From NCBI RefSeq assembly GCF_013131805.1, contig NZ_JABJRC010000011.1, positions 1 through 64,000 of the forward strand: a DNA stretch of 64,000 bases, in the 5' to 3' direction. Below, one piece after another: positions 35,716 through 44,228 of this stretch (within the stretch, counting starts at the first letter, position 1; each line of letters begins with the position of its first letter). The notes beneath the pieces are model-generated. The model was not told the origin of the DNA and did no database searches. It saw only the letters and a program-made list of their open reading frames with translations. The translations under genes were made by a program, and so were the position numbers. The DNA is from Kribbella sandramycini (lineage in GTDB: Bacteria > Actinomycetota > Actinomycetes > Propionibacteriales > Kribbellaceae).

Positions 35716-37266
35716 TCAGCCGAGGGTGGACCACCAGGCGCAGTTGCTCTCGATTGCGGGGTTGGTTGGGCCTACTCGGTCGAGGGTCATGGTTTGGACG
35801 GTGTTGTCGGTGGTGAAGCGGGGCCAGTGTGGGGTGGATGGGGAGTTGGGGTTGCCGGTGCGGGCGAAGGTGGTCCAGTAGGTGGCCAGTTGGTCGGAGA
35901 GCTGGTTCTGGGCCGGTGTGAGGGTGGTGCCGAAGGCGCCGGGCCAGAGGTAGTAGAGCTCGGTGCCGTGGGCAGCGCCTTCGTCGTAGTCCGGCCAGTC
36001 CTTGAAGCTGGGGGCGGTCCGGTCGGCGAACTGGTAGGCGTAGACGGGCGTGTGCCGGCTGAGGGACTGATAGCCGCGGAGGTTCAGGCAGGTGCTGAGA
36101 CCGCCGAAGTAGCCGCGGGCCAACGTCTTGTCGGTCAGCATGGTGGCGAGTGCGATCGCCGGGGACGGGTAGGCCGCAGCCGGGTACTTCGCGAGGACGG
36201 CGTCGGCATGTTCGCCGAGGAGCTCACGGGTCGTGGTCTCGTAGCCGGCGGCCGTGACCGGGTCACCGGCGTCGAAGTACAACAAGCTGACGACGAGCCG
36301 CGCCTCGTCGCGCGTCGTCCCCCACAGCAACGGCACCCGCCGGAATTTGCCCTCCTCGAACAGCTGCTCCGGCCGGACCGGGAACTCCTTGCCCCCGACA
36401 ACAGGCGCCGCCGGGACGTCGGTCCCCCAGGTGTCCAGGACGTCGGCCGTCGACTTCGCGCGCAGGCAGGCGAGGTCCGCGCAGCCGGTTCGCCCGACGA
36501 ACGCCGTACCCAGCGTCTCGGCCTCCTGCCCGGTCGCGCTGGTCGGCTCGGCGCAGGCCCAGCTCTGCCCGATCGCCTTACTGAACAGGCCTGCCGACCC
36601 GGCCGTCACCAAGTGCCCGCAGACACTCGCCGCACCGGCGGACTCGCCGAAGATCGTCACGTTGCCCGGATCACCGCCGAACGCGCGAATGTTGCGCTGC
36701 ACCCAGCGCAACGCCTCCTGCTGGTCCTGAAAGCCGAAGTTGCCCGACTGATTCCGGCCCTCCGCGGTCAGGTCAGGCGTGGCCAAGAACCCGAACACAC
36801 CCAACCGATAAGACACCGTGACCACCACGACGTCACCGCGCTTGACCAGTTTCACCGGGTCGTACGCCGCGGCTTCGCCGTTCGTGAACCCGCCGCCGTG
36901 AATCCACACCATCACCGGCAACGCACCCTTGCTCCGGCTCGGCGTCGCCACATTGAGGTAAAGGCAGTTCTCATTGACGATCCGCCCGGATCCGAAGCCG
37001 GGAATCTGCGAGCACCCGGCCCGCGGCGCGGTGGCGTCCCGCACGCCGTGCCACGCCTTACCGGCCTGGGGCGGCCGCCAGCGCAACTCCCCCACCGGCG
37101 GCGCCGCGAACGGCACTCCTTCGAACGTCCGCACCCCGTCCGCGACCGCGCCGCGCACAGCACCCCGATCAGTACGCACGATCGTCGTCGCCCCCGCCAC
37201 CGGCGGAGCAACCGCCAGCACGAGCGGCAACACCAGCAATCCACTCAGAAGTCGTCGCAGTCTCAT
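35716..37266 (-). CDS. Secreted type-B carboxylesterase
   Basis: This 516-residue alpha/beta-hydrolase has a signal peptide (about 1-25). It carries the oxyanion-hole stretch MVWIHGGGFTNGE, the nucleophile elbow FGESAGAASV with Ser209, and the type-B signature region NENCLYLNVATP. It would hydrolyse carboxylic esters outside the cell. Its ATG shares one base with the stop of the upstream S1 protease gene (TGATG), so translation is coupled and the two secreted hydrolases are likely made together. A strong terminator closes this two-gene operon. Confidence 0.88.
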   Translation of the reverse strand: MRLRRLLSGLLVLPLVLAVAPPVAGATTIVRTDRGAVRGAVADGVRTFEGVPFAAPPVGELRWRPPQAGKAWHGVRDATAPRAGCSQIPGFGSGRIVNENCLYLNVATPSRSKGALPVMVWIHGGGFTNGEAAAYDPVKLVKRGDVVVVTVSYRLGVFGFLATPDLTAEGRNQSGNFGFQDQQEALRWVQRNIRAFGGDPGNVTIFGESAGAASVCGHLVTAGSAGLFSKAIGQSWACAEPTSATGQEAETLGTAFVGRTGCADLACLRAKSTADVLDTWGTDVPAAPVVGGKEFPVRPEQLFEEGKFRRVPLLWGTTRDEARLVVSLLYFDAGDPVTAAGYETTTRELLGEHADAVLAKYPAAAYPSPAIALATMLTDKTLARGYFGGLSTCLNLRGYQSLSRHTPVYAYQFADRTAPSFKDWPDYDEGAAHGTELYYLWPGAFGTTLTPAQNQLSDQLATYWTTFARTGNPNSPSTPHWPRFTTDNTVQTMTLDRVGPTNPAIESNCAWWSTLG

Positions 37267-38405
37267 CAGTACGCCACATCCGCGATCTCGAGAGTGTGCG
37301 CCATATTCGTCCACTTCTCGAAGTACTCGTTGTGGGCGTCGGAGCCGACGTAGCTGCCCAGCGGATGCCGGCCGGATTCGTCCTGGGTGAAGACCATCGC
37401 GCCGGAGTCGCCGTTCTGCGCGCAGCAGGGGCCGACGGTGACGGCCAGACCGTGGGTGCACCCCTCGGCATCGCACAACGAGGCCGCGGTTTTCCAGATC
37501 TCCAGATTGCAGCGGTCACCACTGACCCCACCCGAGATGCAGACCCCACCGAGACCTGCGACGGCGGATCGAGCCGACGACTGCTGAACGGTTCCGTGGC
37601 TCTGGGCACCGCCCGGACCGCTGTGGTTCCGGGTGCCGACGACCGCGTCGATCAGCGCGAAGTCGTTCGCCGGGAACGGCGCGTTGTAGGTCAGGTTGCC
37701 GTGGCTGAACATGCCGCTCTTGAGCGAGGCGCCCAGCCGGAAACAGTGCCCGGCCGTGGTCATCGCCTTGCGGCCGTTCTCGAGTTTGACGGCGATCCCC
37801 GTCGTACAGCGCGTGTTGCAGCAGGGCTTCGCGCGCCCCTGGCCGTTCACGATCGCGCCGCCGAAATGCGGGCTCGGATCCAGCGCCCGGCTGTAGGCGT
37901 CGGCCTGGATGCCGACCGGCGCGTCGGCCACGGTCTCCTGCTGCCGGGACGACGTCGCGTCGGACGCCCGGACGGTGACATCGATCGGGCTAGCCTGTTC
38001 GATCGCCGGCCAGACCTCGCGCGGCAGCGTGGTCTCGACCAGGACCGTGTCGGACGCGCCGTCCAGGCTCAGCGTCGAGACGTTCCCCTGCCGCCGATAC
38101 TCGGGCGTGTCGACGACCTTGGCGATCGCCCGGGTCGCCTGATCGACCTCCGCCGTCGTGTACCGGCTGACCCGCACCGGGACGTCGACCTCGGCCTTGT
38201 CGAGACCGGCCTGCTCACGCGGCAGCACGTAAGTCCGCTCGCCGCCCGAGTTCGGGTAGAAGTTGACCGCGGCTTGCTGCGCGGCCGCAGTCGCCACCGC
38301 GACGGCAGCGTCATCGGTGGACCGCGCCTGGGCCGGCAGCAACGTCCACGCGGACAGGAGTAATGCGGCGACGACGAGCGCACCGCGTTTCAGAAGTAAT
38401 GGCAT
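37266..38405 (-). CDS. Secreted trypsin-like (S1) serine protease
   Basis: The 379-residue precursor has a signal peptide (about 1-27), a long N-terminal propeptide-like region (about 28-180) and a chymotrypsin-fold domain. The triad is visible: His220 in TTAGHC, Asp248 in NDFALID and Ser334 in QNGDSGAM. The protease domain is Cys-rich (PCCNTRC, VCISGG, RCNLE, LCDAEGC, PCCAQN), suggesting several disulfides. This layout resembles secreted actinobacterial S1 proteases made as proenzymes. The start at 38405 is chosen because the signal peptide begins there; upstream sequence in frame looks non-coding. It is coupled to the downstream carboxylesterase. Confidence 0.85.
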   Translation of the reverse strand: MPLLLKRGALVVAALLLSAWTLLPAQARSTDDAAVAVATAAAQQAAVNFYPNSGGERTYVLPREQAGLDKAEVDVPVRVSRYTTAEVDQATRAIAKVVDTPEYRRQGNVSTLSLDGASDTVLVETTLPREVWPAIEQASPIDVTVRASDATSSRQQETVADAPVGIQADAYSRALDPSPHFGGAIVNGQGRAKPCCNTRCTTGIAVKLENGRKAMTTAGHCFRLGASLKSGMFSHGNLTYNAPFPANDFALIDAVVGTRNHSGPGGAQSHGTVQQSSARSAVAGLGGVCISGGVSGDRCNLEIWKTAASLCDAEGCTHGLAVTVGPCCAQNGDSGAMVFTQDESGRHPLGSYVGSDAHNEYFEKWTNMAHTLEIADVAY

Positions 38406-38532
38406 GACTGATTCCGTTCTGGTCATCGACGGCAGGGTTGGCGAGAGCCGTCGACGACGCTCTCGCCGGGGACCGGTCATCGAACAGCCCAATTGCTGCT
38501 CAGGTTCTGGCCGGACGGCAACTGAGCTGGTA

Positions 38533-38880
38533 ATGGGCTGTAGATCGGATGGAGATTGGGCCCAGGGTGCGAGAGTGGAAACCCTTGTAGGGCTGCAGTT
38601 GCCGGAAGGCGATGCTGTGGACGGCATCCAACAGATCGTTGTACTGGGCACCGAACTGGACAGCCGCGCGCACCGGCCCGGCCTGTTCCTCGTCACGGAC
38701 TTGCGGGGGCCCTGGGTGGAGTCGCTGATCGTGTCCGGCTTCCGGCCCGGCGAACGCTCGCTCTGGATCGCGGACGGCGTTGCCGACCAGCTCACGGGCG
38801 CAGAACTCGCCCAGCTCCGGAGGCGGATCGGCACCCTCTCCGCCCCCGGCAGCCGGCTCGTGATGACGTCGACCTACTGA
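38533..38880 (+). CDS. Hypothetical small protein
   Basis: Up to 115 residues, with coding-like codon use from about VETLVGLQLPEGDAVDGIQQI onward (GTG at 38575, preceded by AGGG). The product shows alternating short strands and a C-terminal helix (LTGAELAQLRRRIGTL); no signal peptide, membrane segment or recognised domain. It is divergent from the S1 protease gene and its stop directly abuts the stop of the converging subtilase gene. The true start may be 38533 or 38575. Confidence 0.5.
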   Translation: MGCRSDGDWAQGARVETLVGLQLPEGDAVDGIQQIVVLGTELDSRAHRPGLFLVTDLRGPWVESLIVSGFRPGERSLWIADGVADQLTGAELAQLRRRIGTLSAPGSRLVMTSTY

Positions 38881-40335
38881 TCAGCGCTTGACGGCGGCCT
38901 GTGCGTTGAGGAGGCCGTGGCCGTAGAAACTGTTGTAGGCGGTCGATCCGGAGCAGGTGGCATCCGTCGTGCCGTCGTTGTCGAAGTCGTAGTTCGGCGG
39001 GCAGGCGAGTTTGCTGGTGCTGGCGAAGAGGCGGGCACGGACTTCGGCCGGCGAGGCCTTCGGGTGGACCGACCGAATCAGAGCCGCTACGCCCGCGACC
39101 ATCGGCGTCGCCATCGACGTGCCGAGGACGTACTCCCAGGTGCCGCCCGGGACCGGAGCGATGATCTGGTTGCTCACCGCAGGTGCCGTCGGCGGCTGGT
39201 AGTCCTCCTGCTCGCCGCCGGGCGCCGCGATGTCGATGACGCCAAGACCGTAGTTCGAGTACGACGATTTCAGGTTGTGCGCCCCGGTCGCCGCGACCGT
39301 GACAACGCCGGGCAACTCGGCCGGAATGCTGATGCAGCGCGAACGGTCGACCGTCCGGGTGACCGGCGTCCCGTCCCCCGGGCTGGACTCGTCCACCAGG
39401 GTAGGCGCGCCGAGGTCGTGGCCGCTGTTCATCCCCGCTGCGACCAGGACCGTTCCCTTCCGCTCGGCGTACTTCGTTGCCCGCTGCACCGATTCGGCCA
39501 ACGCCCGCTGATCGGGATCGTCCAAGCAGTTGAAGTACCACGGGTCGACGTAGAAGCTCATGTTCACCACATCGGCACCGTGCTCGGCCGACCAGACCAG
39601 CCCGCACACCACCGACTCGGTCGTGTACAAACCGCCCGAAGCAACCTTCACGGCCGCCAACCCGACACCAGGCGCAACCCCCGCCGTCCCGACCCCGTTC
39701 CGCGCCGCCACCGCGATCCCGGCCACACTCGTCCCGTGCGACGACGTCAACGTCGTCGGCCGCCACGACCCCTCGGTCGGATCCGGCCTCCCGCCGACAC
39801 AGTTCGCCGACGCGGACTTCTCGAAGTTCGGCGCCAGATCCGGATGCGTGTCGTCAACACTGTTGTCCAGCACGGACACCAACACGTCCCGCCGCCCAAC
39901 CGTCTTCTGATGCGCCTTGTCCGCCCCGATCGCCCGCAACCCCCACTGCAACGACTCCAGCGGCTCCGCCCCACCGGGCTTCCCCGCCACCGGCGGACTC
40001 ACCACAGCCGGCATCGTCGGCCCCGCCGGCGCCACCGGCACCGTCCGCGTCTTCCCCGCCGAACTCACCGCCCCCGACCGCCGCACCACCACCCCCACCC
40101 CAGGATCAGCCGCAGTAACCACCAACACCCCAATCTGCGGATACTCCATCTTCACCACCCCACCCGCCGCAACCACCGCCGCCCGCGCCGCCCCGAACGC
40201 CCCCGCCCCCGGCTTGGCATTCACCACAAACCCGTACTCCCCCGCCGCCGCAGAGGCACCGGCCGGCAGCCCCACCGCCACAACAGCCACACCCGAAACC
40301 ACCGCAGTAGCTCGAATCCACCAAGGTCGTCGCAT
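38881..40335 (-). CDS. Secreted subtilisin-like (S8) serine protease
   Basis: The 484-residue protein has a signal peptide (about 1-30), a small propeptide-like region (about 32-100) and a subtilase catalytic domain. The triad is Asp157 in VSVLDNSVDDTHPDL, His200 in SSHGTSVAG and Ser407 in GTSMATPMVAG. The Asp motif has Asn in place of the usual Thr/Ser (DNS instead of DTG/DSG). An oxyanion Asn is not obvious at AAGMNSGHD, but Asn303 there fits. There is no C-terminal membrane anchor, so it differs from mycosins. It is probably fully secreted and acts in protein scavenging. Confidence 0.87.
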   Translation of the reverse strand: MRRPWWIRATAVVSGVAVVAVGLPAGASAAAGEYGFVVNAKPGAGAFGAARAAVVAAGGVVKMEYPQIGVLVVTAADPGVGVVVRRSGAVSSAGKTRTVPVAPAGPTMPAVVSPPVAGKPGGAEPLESLQWGLRAIGADKAHQKTVGRRDVLVSVLDNSVDDTHPDLAPNFEKSASANCVGGRPDPTEGSWRPTTLTSSHGTSVAGIAVAARNGVGTAGVAPGVGLAAVKVASGGLYTTESVVCGLVWSAEHGADVVNMSFYVDPWYFNCLDDPDQRALAESVQRATKYAERKGTVLVAAGMNSGHDLGAPTLVDESSPGDGTPVTRTVDRSRCISIPAELPGVVTVAATGAHNLKSSYSNYGLGVIDIAAPGGEQEDYQPPTAPAVSNQIIAPVPGGTWEYVLGTSMATPMVAGVAALIRSVHPKASPAEVRARLFASTSKLACPPNYDFDNDGTTDATCSGSTAYNSFYGHGLLNAQAAVKR

Positions 40336-40592
40336 CTCGAACTCCTCACCAAACTCGCGGAAGATCAGATTGAACTCAGCGTCGGCGGCTCGTTAGGAAG
40401 GTCAGTTCGCGCTCACTTTGTGTTCGGGACACGGGGTGGCGGAAGTCGGTTGCCGAATGGGCTGTTGTTCGGGCGGGCCGGTCGGTGACCGTTCGGCGGT
40501 GAGGGGTTCTCGGCCCGAGGGCTCCGTGTTGCTCGTCGGGAGATTCGTCATGAAGGACATCATCGTCCGTTGACGCGTCCTATCATGGCTGG

Positions 40593-41183
40593 ATGGCGAG
40601 GGGTTCTGGGGTGTCCAGCCGGGACAGGATCTTGAACACGGCGCGCAGCCTGATCGACGCCAACGGGTACGACGGGATGGCTGTGTCGGAGTTGTCGACG
40701 GAGTCGGGGCTGCCGCCGAGTTCGATCTACTACCACTTCGGGAACAAGCTCGGGGTGCTGGCCGCGCTTCTGGAGCGGACGTTCGAGGAGTTGCACTCCT
40801 ACTTCCCGCAGCCGGCCGCGTTCGACGACTTGCCGCCGGTCGAGCGGTTGGAGGCGTGGTTCACCGCGGCCTGTACGGCGCTCGACGAACAGCCGGATTA
40901 CCTGCGGCTGCTCGTCTCGGTGAGTGTCGGGCCGCAGAAGGACATCGAGGCCGTCGCGAAGACGCTGCGCCGGATCCGCGACTACGCGCACGCGTCCTGG
41001 ACGGCGGCGCTGACGCCGATCTTCCCGGACGACGCGGCGCTCGTCGACCAGCTGGCCGTGCTCGGCCGGGCACTGTCGGACGGGCTCGCGGTGAGTAACA
41101 GCGTCGACGGGCTGAGCCACCGGGCGCAGGTCGCGCCGTTCGTGGCCCTCGTCCGCGGGCTTGCGGAATCACCGAAGAGATAG
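40593..41183 (+). CDS. TetR-family transcriptional regulator
   Basis: The 196-residue regulator has the TetR N-terminal HTH (RDRILNTARSLIDANGYDGMAVSELSTESGLPPSSIYYHFGNKLGVLAALLE) and an all-helical ligand domain. It is the first gene of a run with a DUF308 membrane protein and a disulfide oxidoreductase, 81 bases upstream of the former. A near-perfect palindrome AGAACGATCGGTCT overlaps its stop codon and could be its operator for the downstream genes; GGAC-N6-GTCC at 40555-40568 may serve its own promoter. The inducer is unknown. Confidence 0.88.
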   Translation: MARGSGVSSRDRILNTARSLIDANGYDGMAVSELSTESGLPPSSIYYHFGNKLGVLAALLERTFEELHSYFPQPAAFDDLPPVERLEAWFTAACTALDEQPDYLRLLVSVSVGPQKDIEAVAKTLRRIRDYAHASWTAALTPIFPDDAALVDQLAVLGRALSDGLAVSNSVDGLSHRAQVAPFVALVRGLAESPKR

Positions 41184-41195
41184 AACGATCGGTCT
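41182..41195. promoter_or_regulatory. Candidate TetR operator before the DUF308/oxidoreductase genes
   Basis: AGAnCGATCGnTCT, 14 bp with one unmatched pair, lies at the end of the tetR gene and 70 bases before the DUF308 start. This kind of AGACCGATCGGTCT palindrome is common for TetR proteins; the link is positional. Confidence 0.45.
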
Positions 41196-41264
41196 TGCAT
41201 TTCGGTCCGTCATTGGGCATGCTGTGAATGGAACGTTCACTACACAGCTCCTGAGAGGACCATC

Positions 41265-41822
41265 GTGACCACCACCCTCGACTCCCCCGTCGTGAGCGCC
41301 GCACCGGCGCTGCGCCGGTTGTACTTCGCGCGCTTCGGCTTCGCCATCGTCTGGGCGGCCCTGCTGTTCAGCACCGGGAAGCACCTCGGCGGCCTCGCCA
41401 CCGCGCTGCTGATCCTGTATCCGCTGTTCGACGTCGCCGCGGCCGTCGTCGACGCGCGCTCGGCCGGTGCTGCCGGGCCGACCCGCGGGCTGTACGTGAA
41501 CATGGCGATCAGCCTGCTCGCCGCGCTCGGCCTGGTGGTCGCGACCGGCTCCGGCGTACCGCAGGTGCTGCGGGTCTGGGGCGCCTGGGCGATTATCGCC
41601 GGCGTGATCCAGCTGATCGTCGCGATCAAGCGGCGCGCGCTGGGCGGTCAATGGCCGATGATCCTCAGCGGCGGCCTGTCCGTGCTGGCCGGTGGATCGT
41701 TCGTGATGAGCGCCGGGGCCGAGAACCCGGTGCTGACGAGCATCGCCGGGTACGCCGTCCTCGGTGCGATCTTCTTCCTGGTCTCCGCCATCCGCCTCGG
41801 CCGCGCCGCGAAGGGGAACTGA
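41265..41822 (+). CDS. DUF308-family membrane protein
   Basis: The 185-residue protein has five or six hydrophobic segments in the repeated two-helix pattern of DUF308 (HdeD-like) proteins, e.g. LRVWGAWAIIAGVIQLIVAIKRRALGG. Homologues are linked to acid or general stress but the biochemical role is not established. The GTG at 41265 follows GAGAGG by six bases. It lies between tetR and a FAD-dependent oxidoreductase that begins one base after its stop, so the last two genes are certainly cotranscribed. Confidence 0.75.
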   Translation: MTTTLDSPVVSAAPALRRLYFARFGFAIVWAALLFSTGKHLGGLATALLILYPLFDVAAAVVDARSAGAAGPTRGLYVNMAISLLAALGLVVATGSGVPQVLRVWGAWAIIAGVIQLIVAIKRRALGGQWPMILSGGLSVLAGGSFVMSAGAENPVLTSIAGYAVLGAIFFLVSAIRLGRAAKGN

Positions 41823-41823
41823 G

Positions 41824-43218
41824 ATGACCTCGACGTACGACGTCGTCGTGATCGGCGCGGGACCGGTCGGGGAGAACGTCGCCGACCGCGTCGTCCAGGG
41901 TGGGCTGACCGCGGCCATCATCGAGCGGGAGCTGGTCGGCGGTGAATGCTCGTACTGGGCTTGTATGCCGACGAAGGCGTTGCTCCGCAGTGGTGCGGCG
42001 CTACGCGCGGCCCGGCAGGTGCCCGGGGCCCGCGAGGCTGTGACCGGTGAGTTGGACGTCGCCGCCGTGCTCCGCCGCCGGGACGCGTTCGCCTCGAACT
42101 GGCAGGACGACGGCCAGGCGGCCTGGCTGGAGTCGGTCGGCGTCCCCCTCTACCGCGGGCACGGGCGAATCAGCGGCGAACGGACCGTCGAAGTAGGCGG
42201 CACGACCCTGACCGCCCGGCATGCGGTCGTCGTGGCGACCGGGAGCAGTGCGCTCGTCCCGGAGATCGAGGGCCTGCGGACGGCGTCCGCGTGGACCAGC
42301 CGGGAGGCGGTTGCGGCGCGCGCGGTCCCGGCCCGGCTGGCCGTGATCGGCGGCGGAGTGGTCGCCGCGGAGATGGCGACGGCGTTCGCCGAGCTGGGCG
42401 CGGCGGTCACGATGCTGGCGCGGGACGGCGTCCTGCCGCTCGCCGAGCCGTTCGTCGCGGAGCGCGTCACGGAATCCCTGCAGAACAAGGGCGTTTCGGT
42501 GCGACTCGGCGCCGAAGCGGTCGCCGTCCAGCGGAACGCCGACCAGACGGTCGCCGTCACACTGGCGGATGGCGAGCAGGTCGAGGCGGACGAACTGCTG
42601 GTTGCGATCGGGCGGACGCCGAACACCCAGGATCTCGGGCTCGACACCATCGGCCTCACCCCGGGCGACTGGCTCACGGTCGACAACACGCTGCGGGTCA
42701 ACGACTGGCTCTACGCGGCCGGGGACGTGAACCGGCGGGTGCTCCTGACCCACCAAGGCAAGTATCAGGCCCGGCTGGTCGGTGACGTGATCGTCGCCCG
42801 TGCCAAAGGCGAACCCATCGACGACACCCCGTGGGGCCGGCACGCGGCCACGGCCGACGAACGCGCCGTCCCCCAGGTCGTCTTCACCGACCCCGAGGTC
42901 GCCTCGGTCGGCCTGACCGCGGCCGCCGCCGAAGCCGCCGGCATCCGCACCCGAGTCGTCGACTACGACCTCGCCGCCATCGCGGGCTCCGCACTCCACG
43001 CCGAGCACTACACCGGCCACGCCCGCATGATCGTCGACGAGGACCGCCAAGTGATCGTCGGCTTCACCCTGGTCGGCCCCGACGTCGCCGAGATGTTGCA
43101 CGCAGCAACCATCGCCATCACCGCCGAAGTCCCCCTCCCCCGCCTCTGGCACGCCGTCCCCGCCTTCCCCACCACCAGCGAGCTCTGGCTCCGCCTCCTC
43201 GAAACCTACAACCGTTGA
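41824..43218 (+). CDS. FAD-dependent pyridine-nucleotide disulfide oxidoreductase (MerA/Lpd-like)
   Basis: The 464-residue enzyme has an N-terminal FAD motif VVVIGAGPVGENVA, an active-site disulfide pair Cys42/Cys47 in GGECSYWACMPTKALLR, an NAD(P) motif LAVIGGGVVAAEMATAF near 180, and the second FAD motif in NDWLYAAGDVNRRVLLTHQGKYQA. The C-terminal dimerisation domain has VVFTDPEVASVGLT and HAVPAFPTTSE, matching the His-Glu region of this family. The redox motif departs from the usual GGTCxNxGCxPSK but keeps the C-x4-C spacing. No mercury-specific C-terminal cysteines are seen, so a thiol, quinone or unknown disulfide substrate is more likely. Likely TetR-controlled. Confidence 0.85.
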   Translation: MTSTYDVVVIGAGPVGENVADRVVQGGLTAAIIERELVGGECSYWACMPTKALLRSGAALRAARQVPGAREAVTGELDVAAVLRRRDAFASNWQDDGQAAWLESVGVPLYRGHGRISGERTVEVGGTTLTARHAVVVATGSSALVPEIEGLRTASAWTSREAVAARAVPARLAVIGGGVVAAEMATAFAELGAAVTMLARDGVLPLAEPFVAERVTESLQNKGVSVRLGAEAVAVQRNADQTVAVTLADGEQVEADELLVAIGRTPNTQDLGLDTIGLTPGDWLTVDNTLRVNDWLYAAGDVNRRVLLTHQGKYQARLVGDVIVARAKGEPIDDTPWGRHAATADERAVPQVVFTDPEVASVGLTAAAAEAAGIRTRVVDYDLAAIAGSALHAEHYTGHARMIVDEDRQVIVGFTLVGPDVAEMLHAATIAITAEVPLPRLWHAVPAFPTTSELWLRLLETYNR

Positions 43219-44144
43219 GCCTGGCTCTCCGGCATCGGAAGCCAGACGTCGGCCATGGAAGAGGCAGGTTGTGCGTCGAGGAGGTGGTGGAGGAGGGGGA
43301 GGGCTGGGTGGTGCCAGTCGGTGCGCCAGAGCATGGACCAGGGGTAGAGCGGGGTGGGGTCGGTGAGGGGGCGGAGGGTGGTGCCGGGGACTTCGGGTTG
43401 GTTGACGGTCGTGAGGACTGGGGGCTCGCCGGGGCGGAGGTGGTGGGCTAGTTCGTCGGCGCCGCGGACTCGGGGGTGGGTGGGTACTGGGATGGCGTCG
43501 TAGGCGGCGAGCAACTGGAGTGCGGCGTCCTCCCATTCCGGGGTGACGTGGTCGCCGGCTTGCCAGCAGATGGTGCGGCCGCGCAACGCCTTGAGGGGTA
43601 GGGGGTCGGTGCCGGCGAGGTCGTGGGATGCGGGCAGCAGGAGCGCGAAGGGTTCGTGTCCGGCTGGGCGGTGCTGGACGCCGGCCGGCAGCGGCAGCGC
43701 GCCGAGGCGACCGAAGCCGACGTCCAGGGTGCGGGCCGCGATTCGGGTGAGGGACGTCGCGAGGCTCGGTTCGAAGACGGAGTAGAACTCGAAGCCGTCC
43801 TCCAACGGGCGGGCCGCGGCAAGCAACCGGGCCGGCGTCGTACCGTTGCCGACCGCATCGACGACGACGCGGTCATCGGCGCCCAGTAGCGTTGCGACCA
43901 GCGCGTCGTGGTCGGCCAGTAACGCGCGGGCGCCGGGGAAGAACGTCGCCCCGGCCGCCGAGAGGGTGACGTTGCGCGAGCTCCGGTCGAAGAGGCGGAC
44001 GCCGAGCTGGTCCTCGAGTTTGCGGACGTCGCGGCTGACGACCTGCTGGGCGACGAACAGCCGGGCCGCCGCGCGGCCGAAGTGCAGCTCCTCGGCGACC
44101 GCGACGAAATGCCGGACCAGCCGCATGTCCAAGTTCGCCTTCAC
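43206..44144 (-). CDS. LysR-family transcriptional regulator
   Basis: The 312-residue regulator has the LysR HTH (MRLVRHFVAVAEELHFGRAAARLFVAQQVVSRDVRKLEDQLGV) and a periplasmic-binding-like effector domain. It is divergent from an alpha/beta hydrolase gene 84 bases away, and an inverted repeat AACAC-N7-GTGTT in between fits a LysR box. The GTG at 44144 has AAAGG close upstream; the ATG at 44126 is an alternative. Its 3' end overlaps that of the converging oxidoreductase gene by 13 bases. Confidence 0.88.
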   Translation of the reverse strand: MKANLDMRLVRHFVAVAEELHFGRAAARLFVAQQVVSRDVRKLEDQLGVRLFDRSSRNVTLSAAGATFFPGARALLADHDALVATLLGADDRVVVDAVGNGTTPARLLAAARPLEDGFEFYSVFEPSLATSLTRIAARTLDVGFGRLGALPLPAGVQHRPAGHEPFALLLPASHDLAGTDPLPLKALRGRTICWQAGDHVTPEWEDAALQLLAAYDAIPVPTHPRVRGADELAHHLRPGEPPVLTTVNQPEVPGTTLRPLTDPTPLYPWSMLWRTDWHHPALPLLHHLLDAQPASSMADVWLPMPESQAQRL

Positions 44145-44155
44145 GTCACCTTTGT

Positions 44156-44172
44156 AACACCGGATCTGTGTT
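44156..44172. promoter_or_regulatory. Candidate LysR binding box between divergent genes
   Basis: AACAC-N7-GTGTT, a 5-bp inverted repeat of 17 bases total, lies 12 bases from the lysR start and 57 bases before the hydrolase start. Size and position fit LysR autoregulatory sites. Confidence 0.5.
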
Positions 44173-44228
44173 GATCGGGCCGAAGAAGGTGTTGGACGCG
44201 GCCGCCACGGCCCGCCGACGATGGCGGT

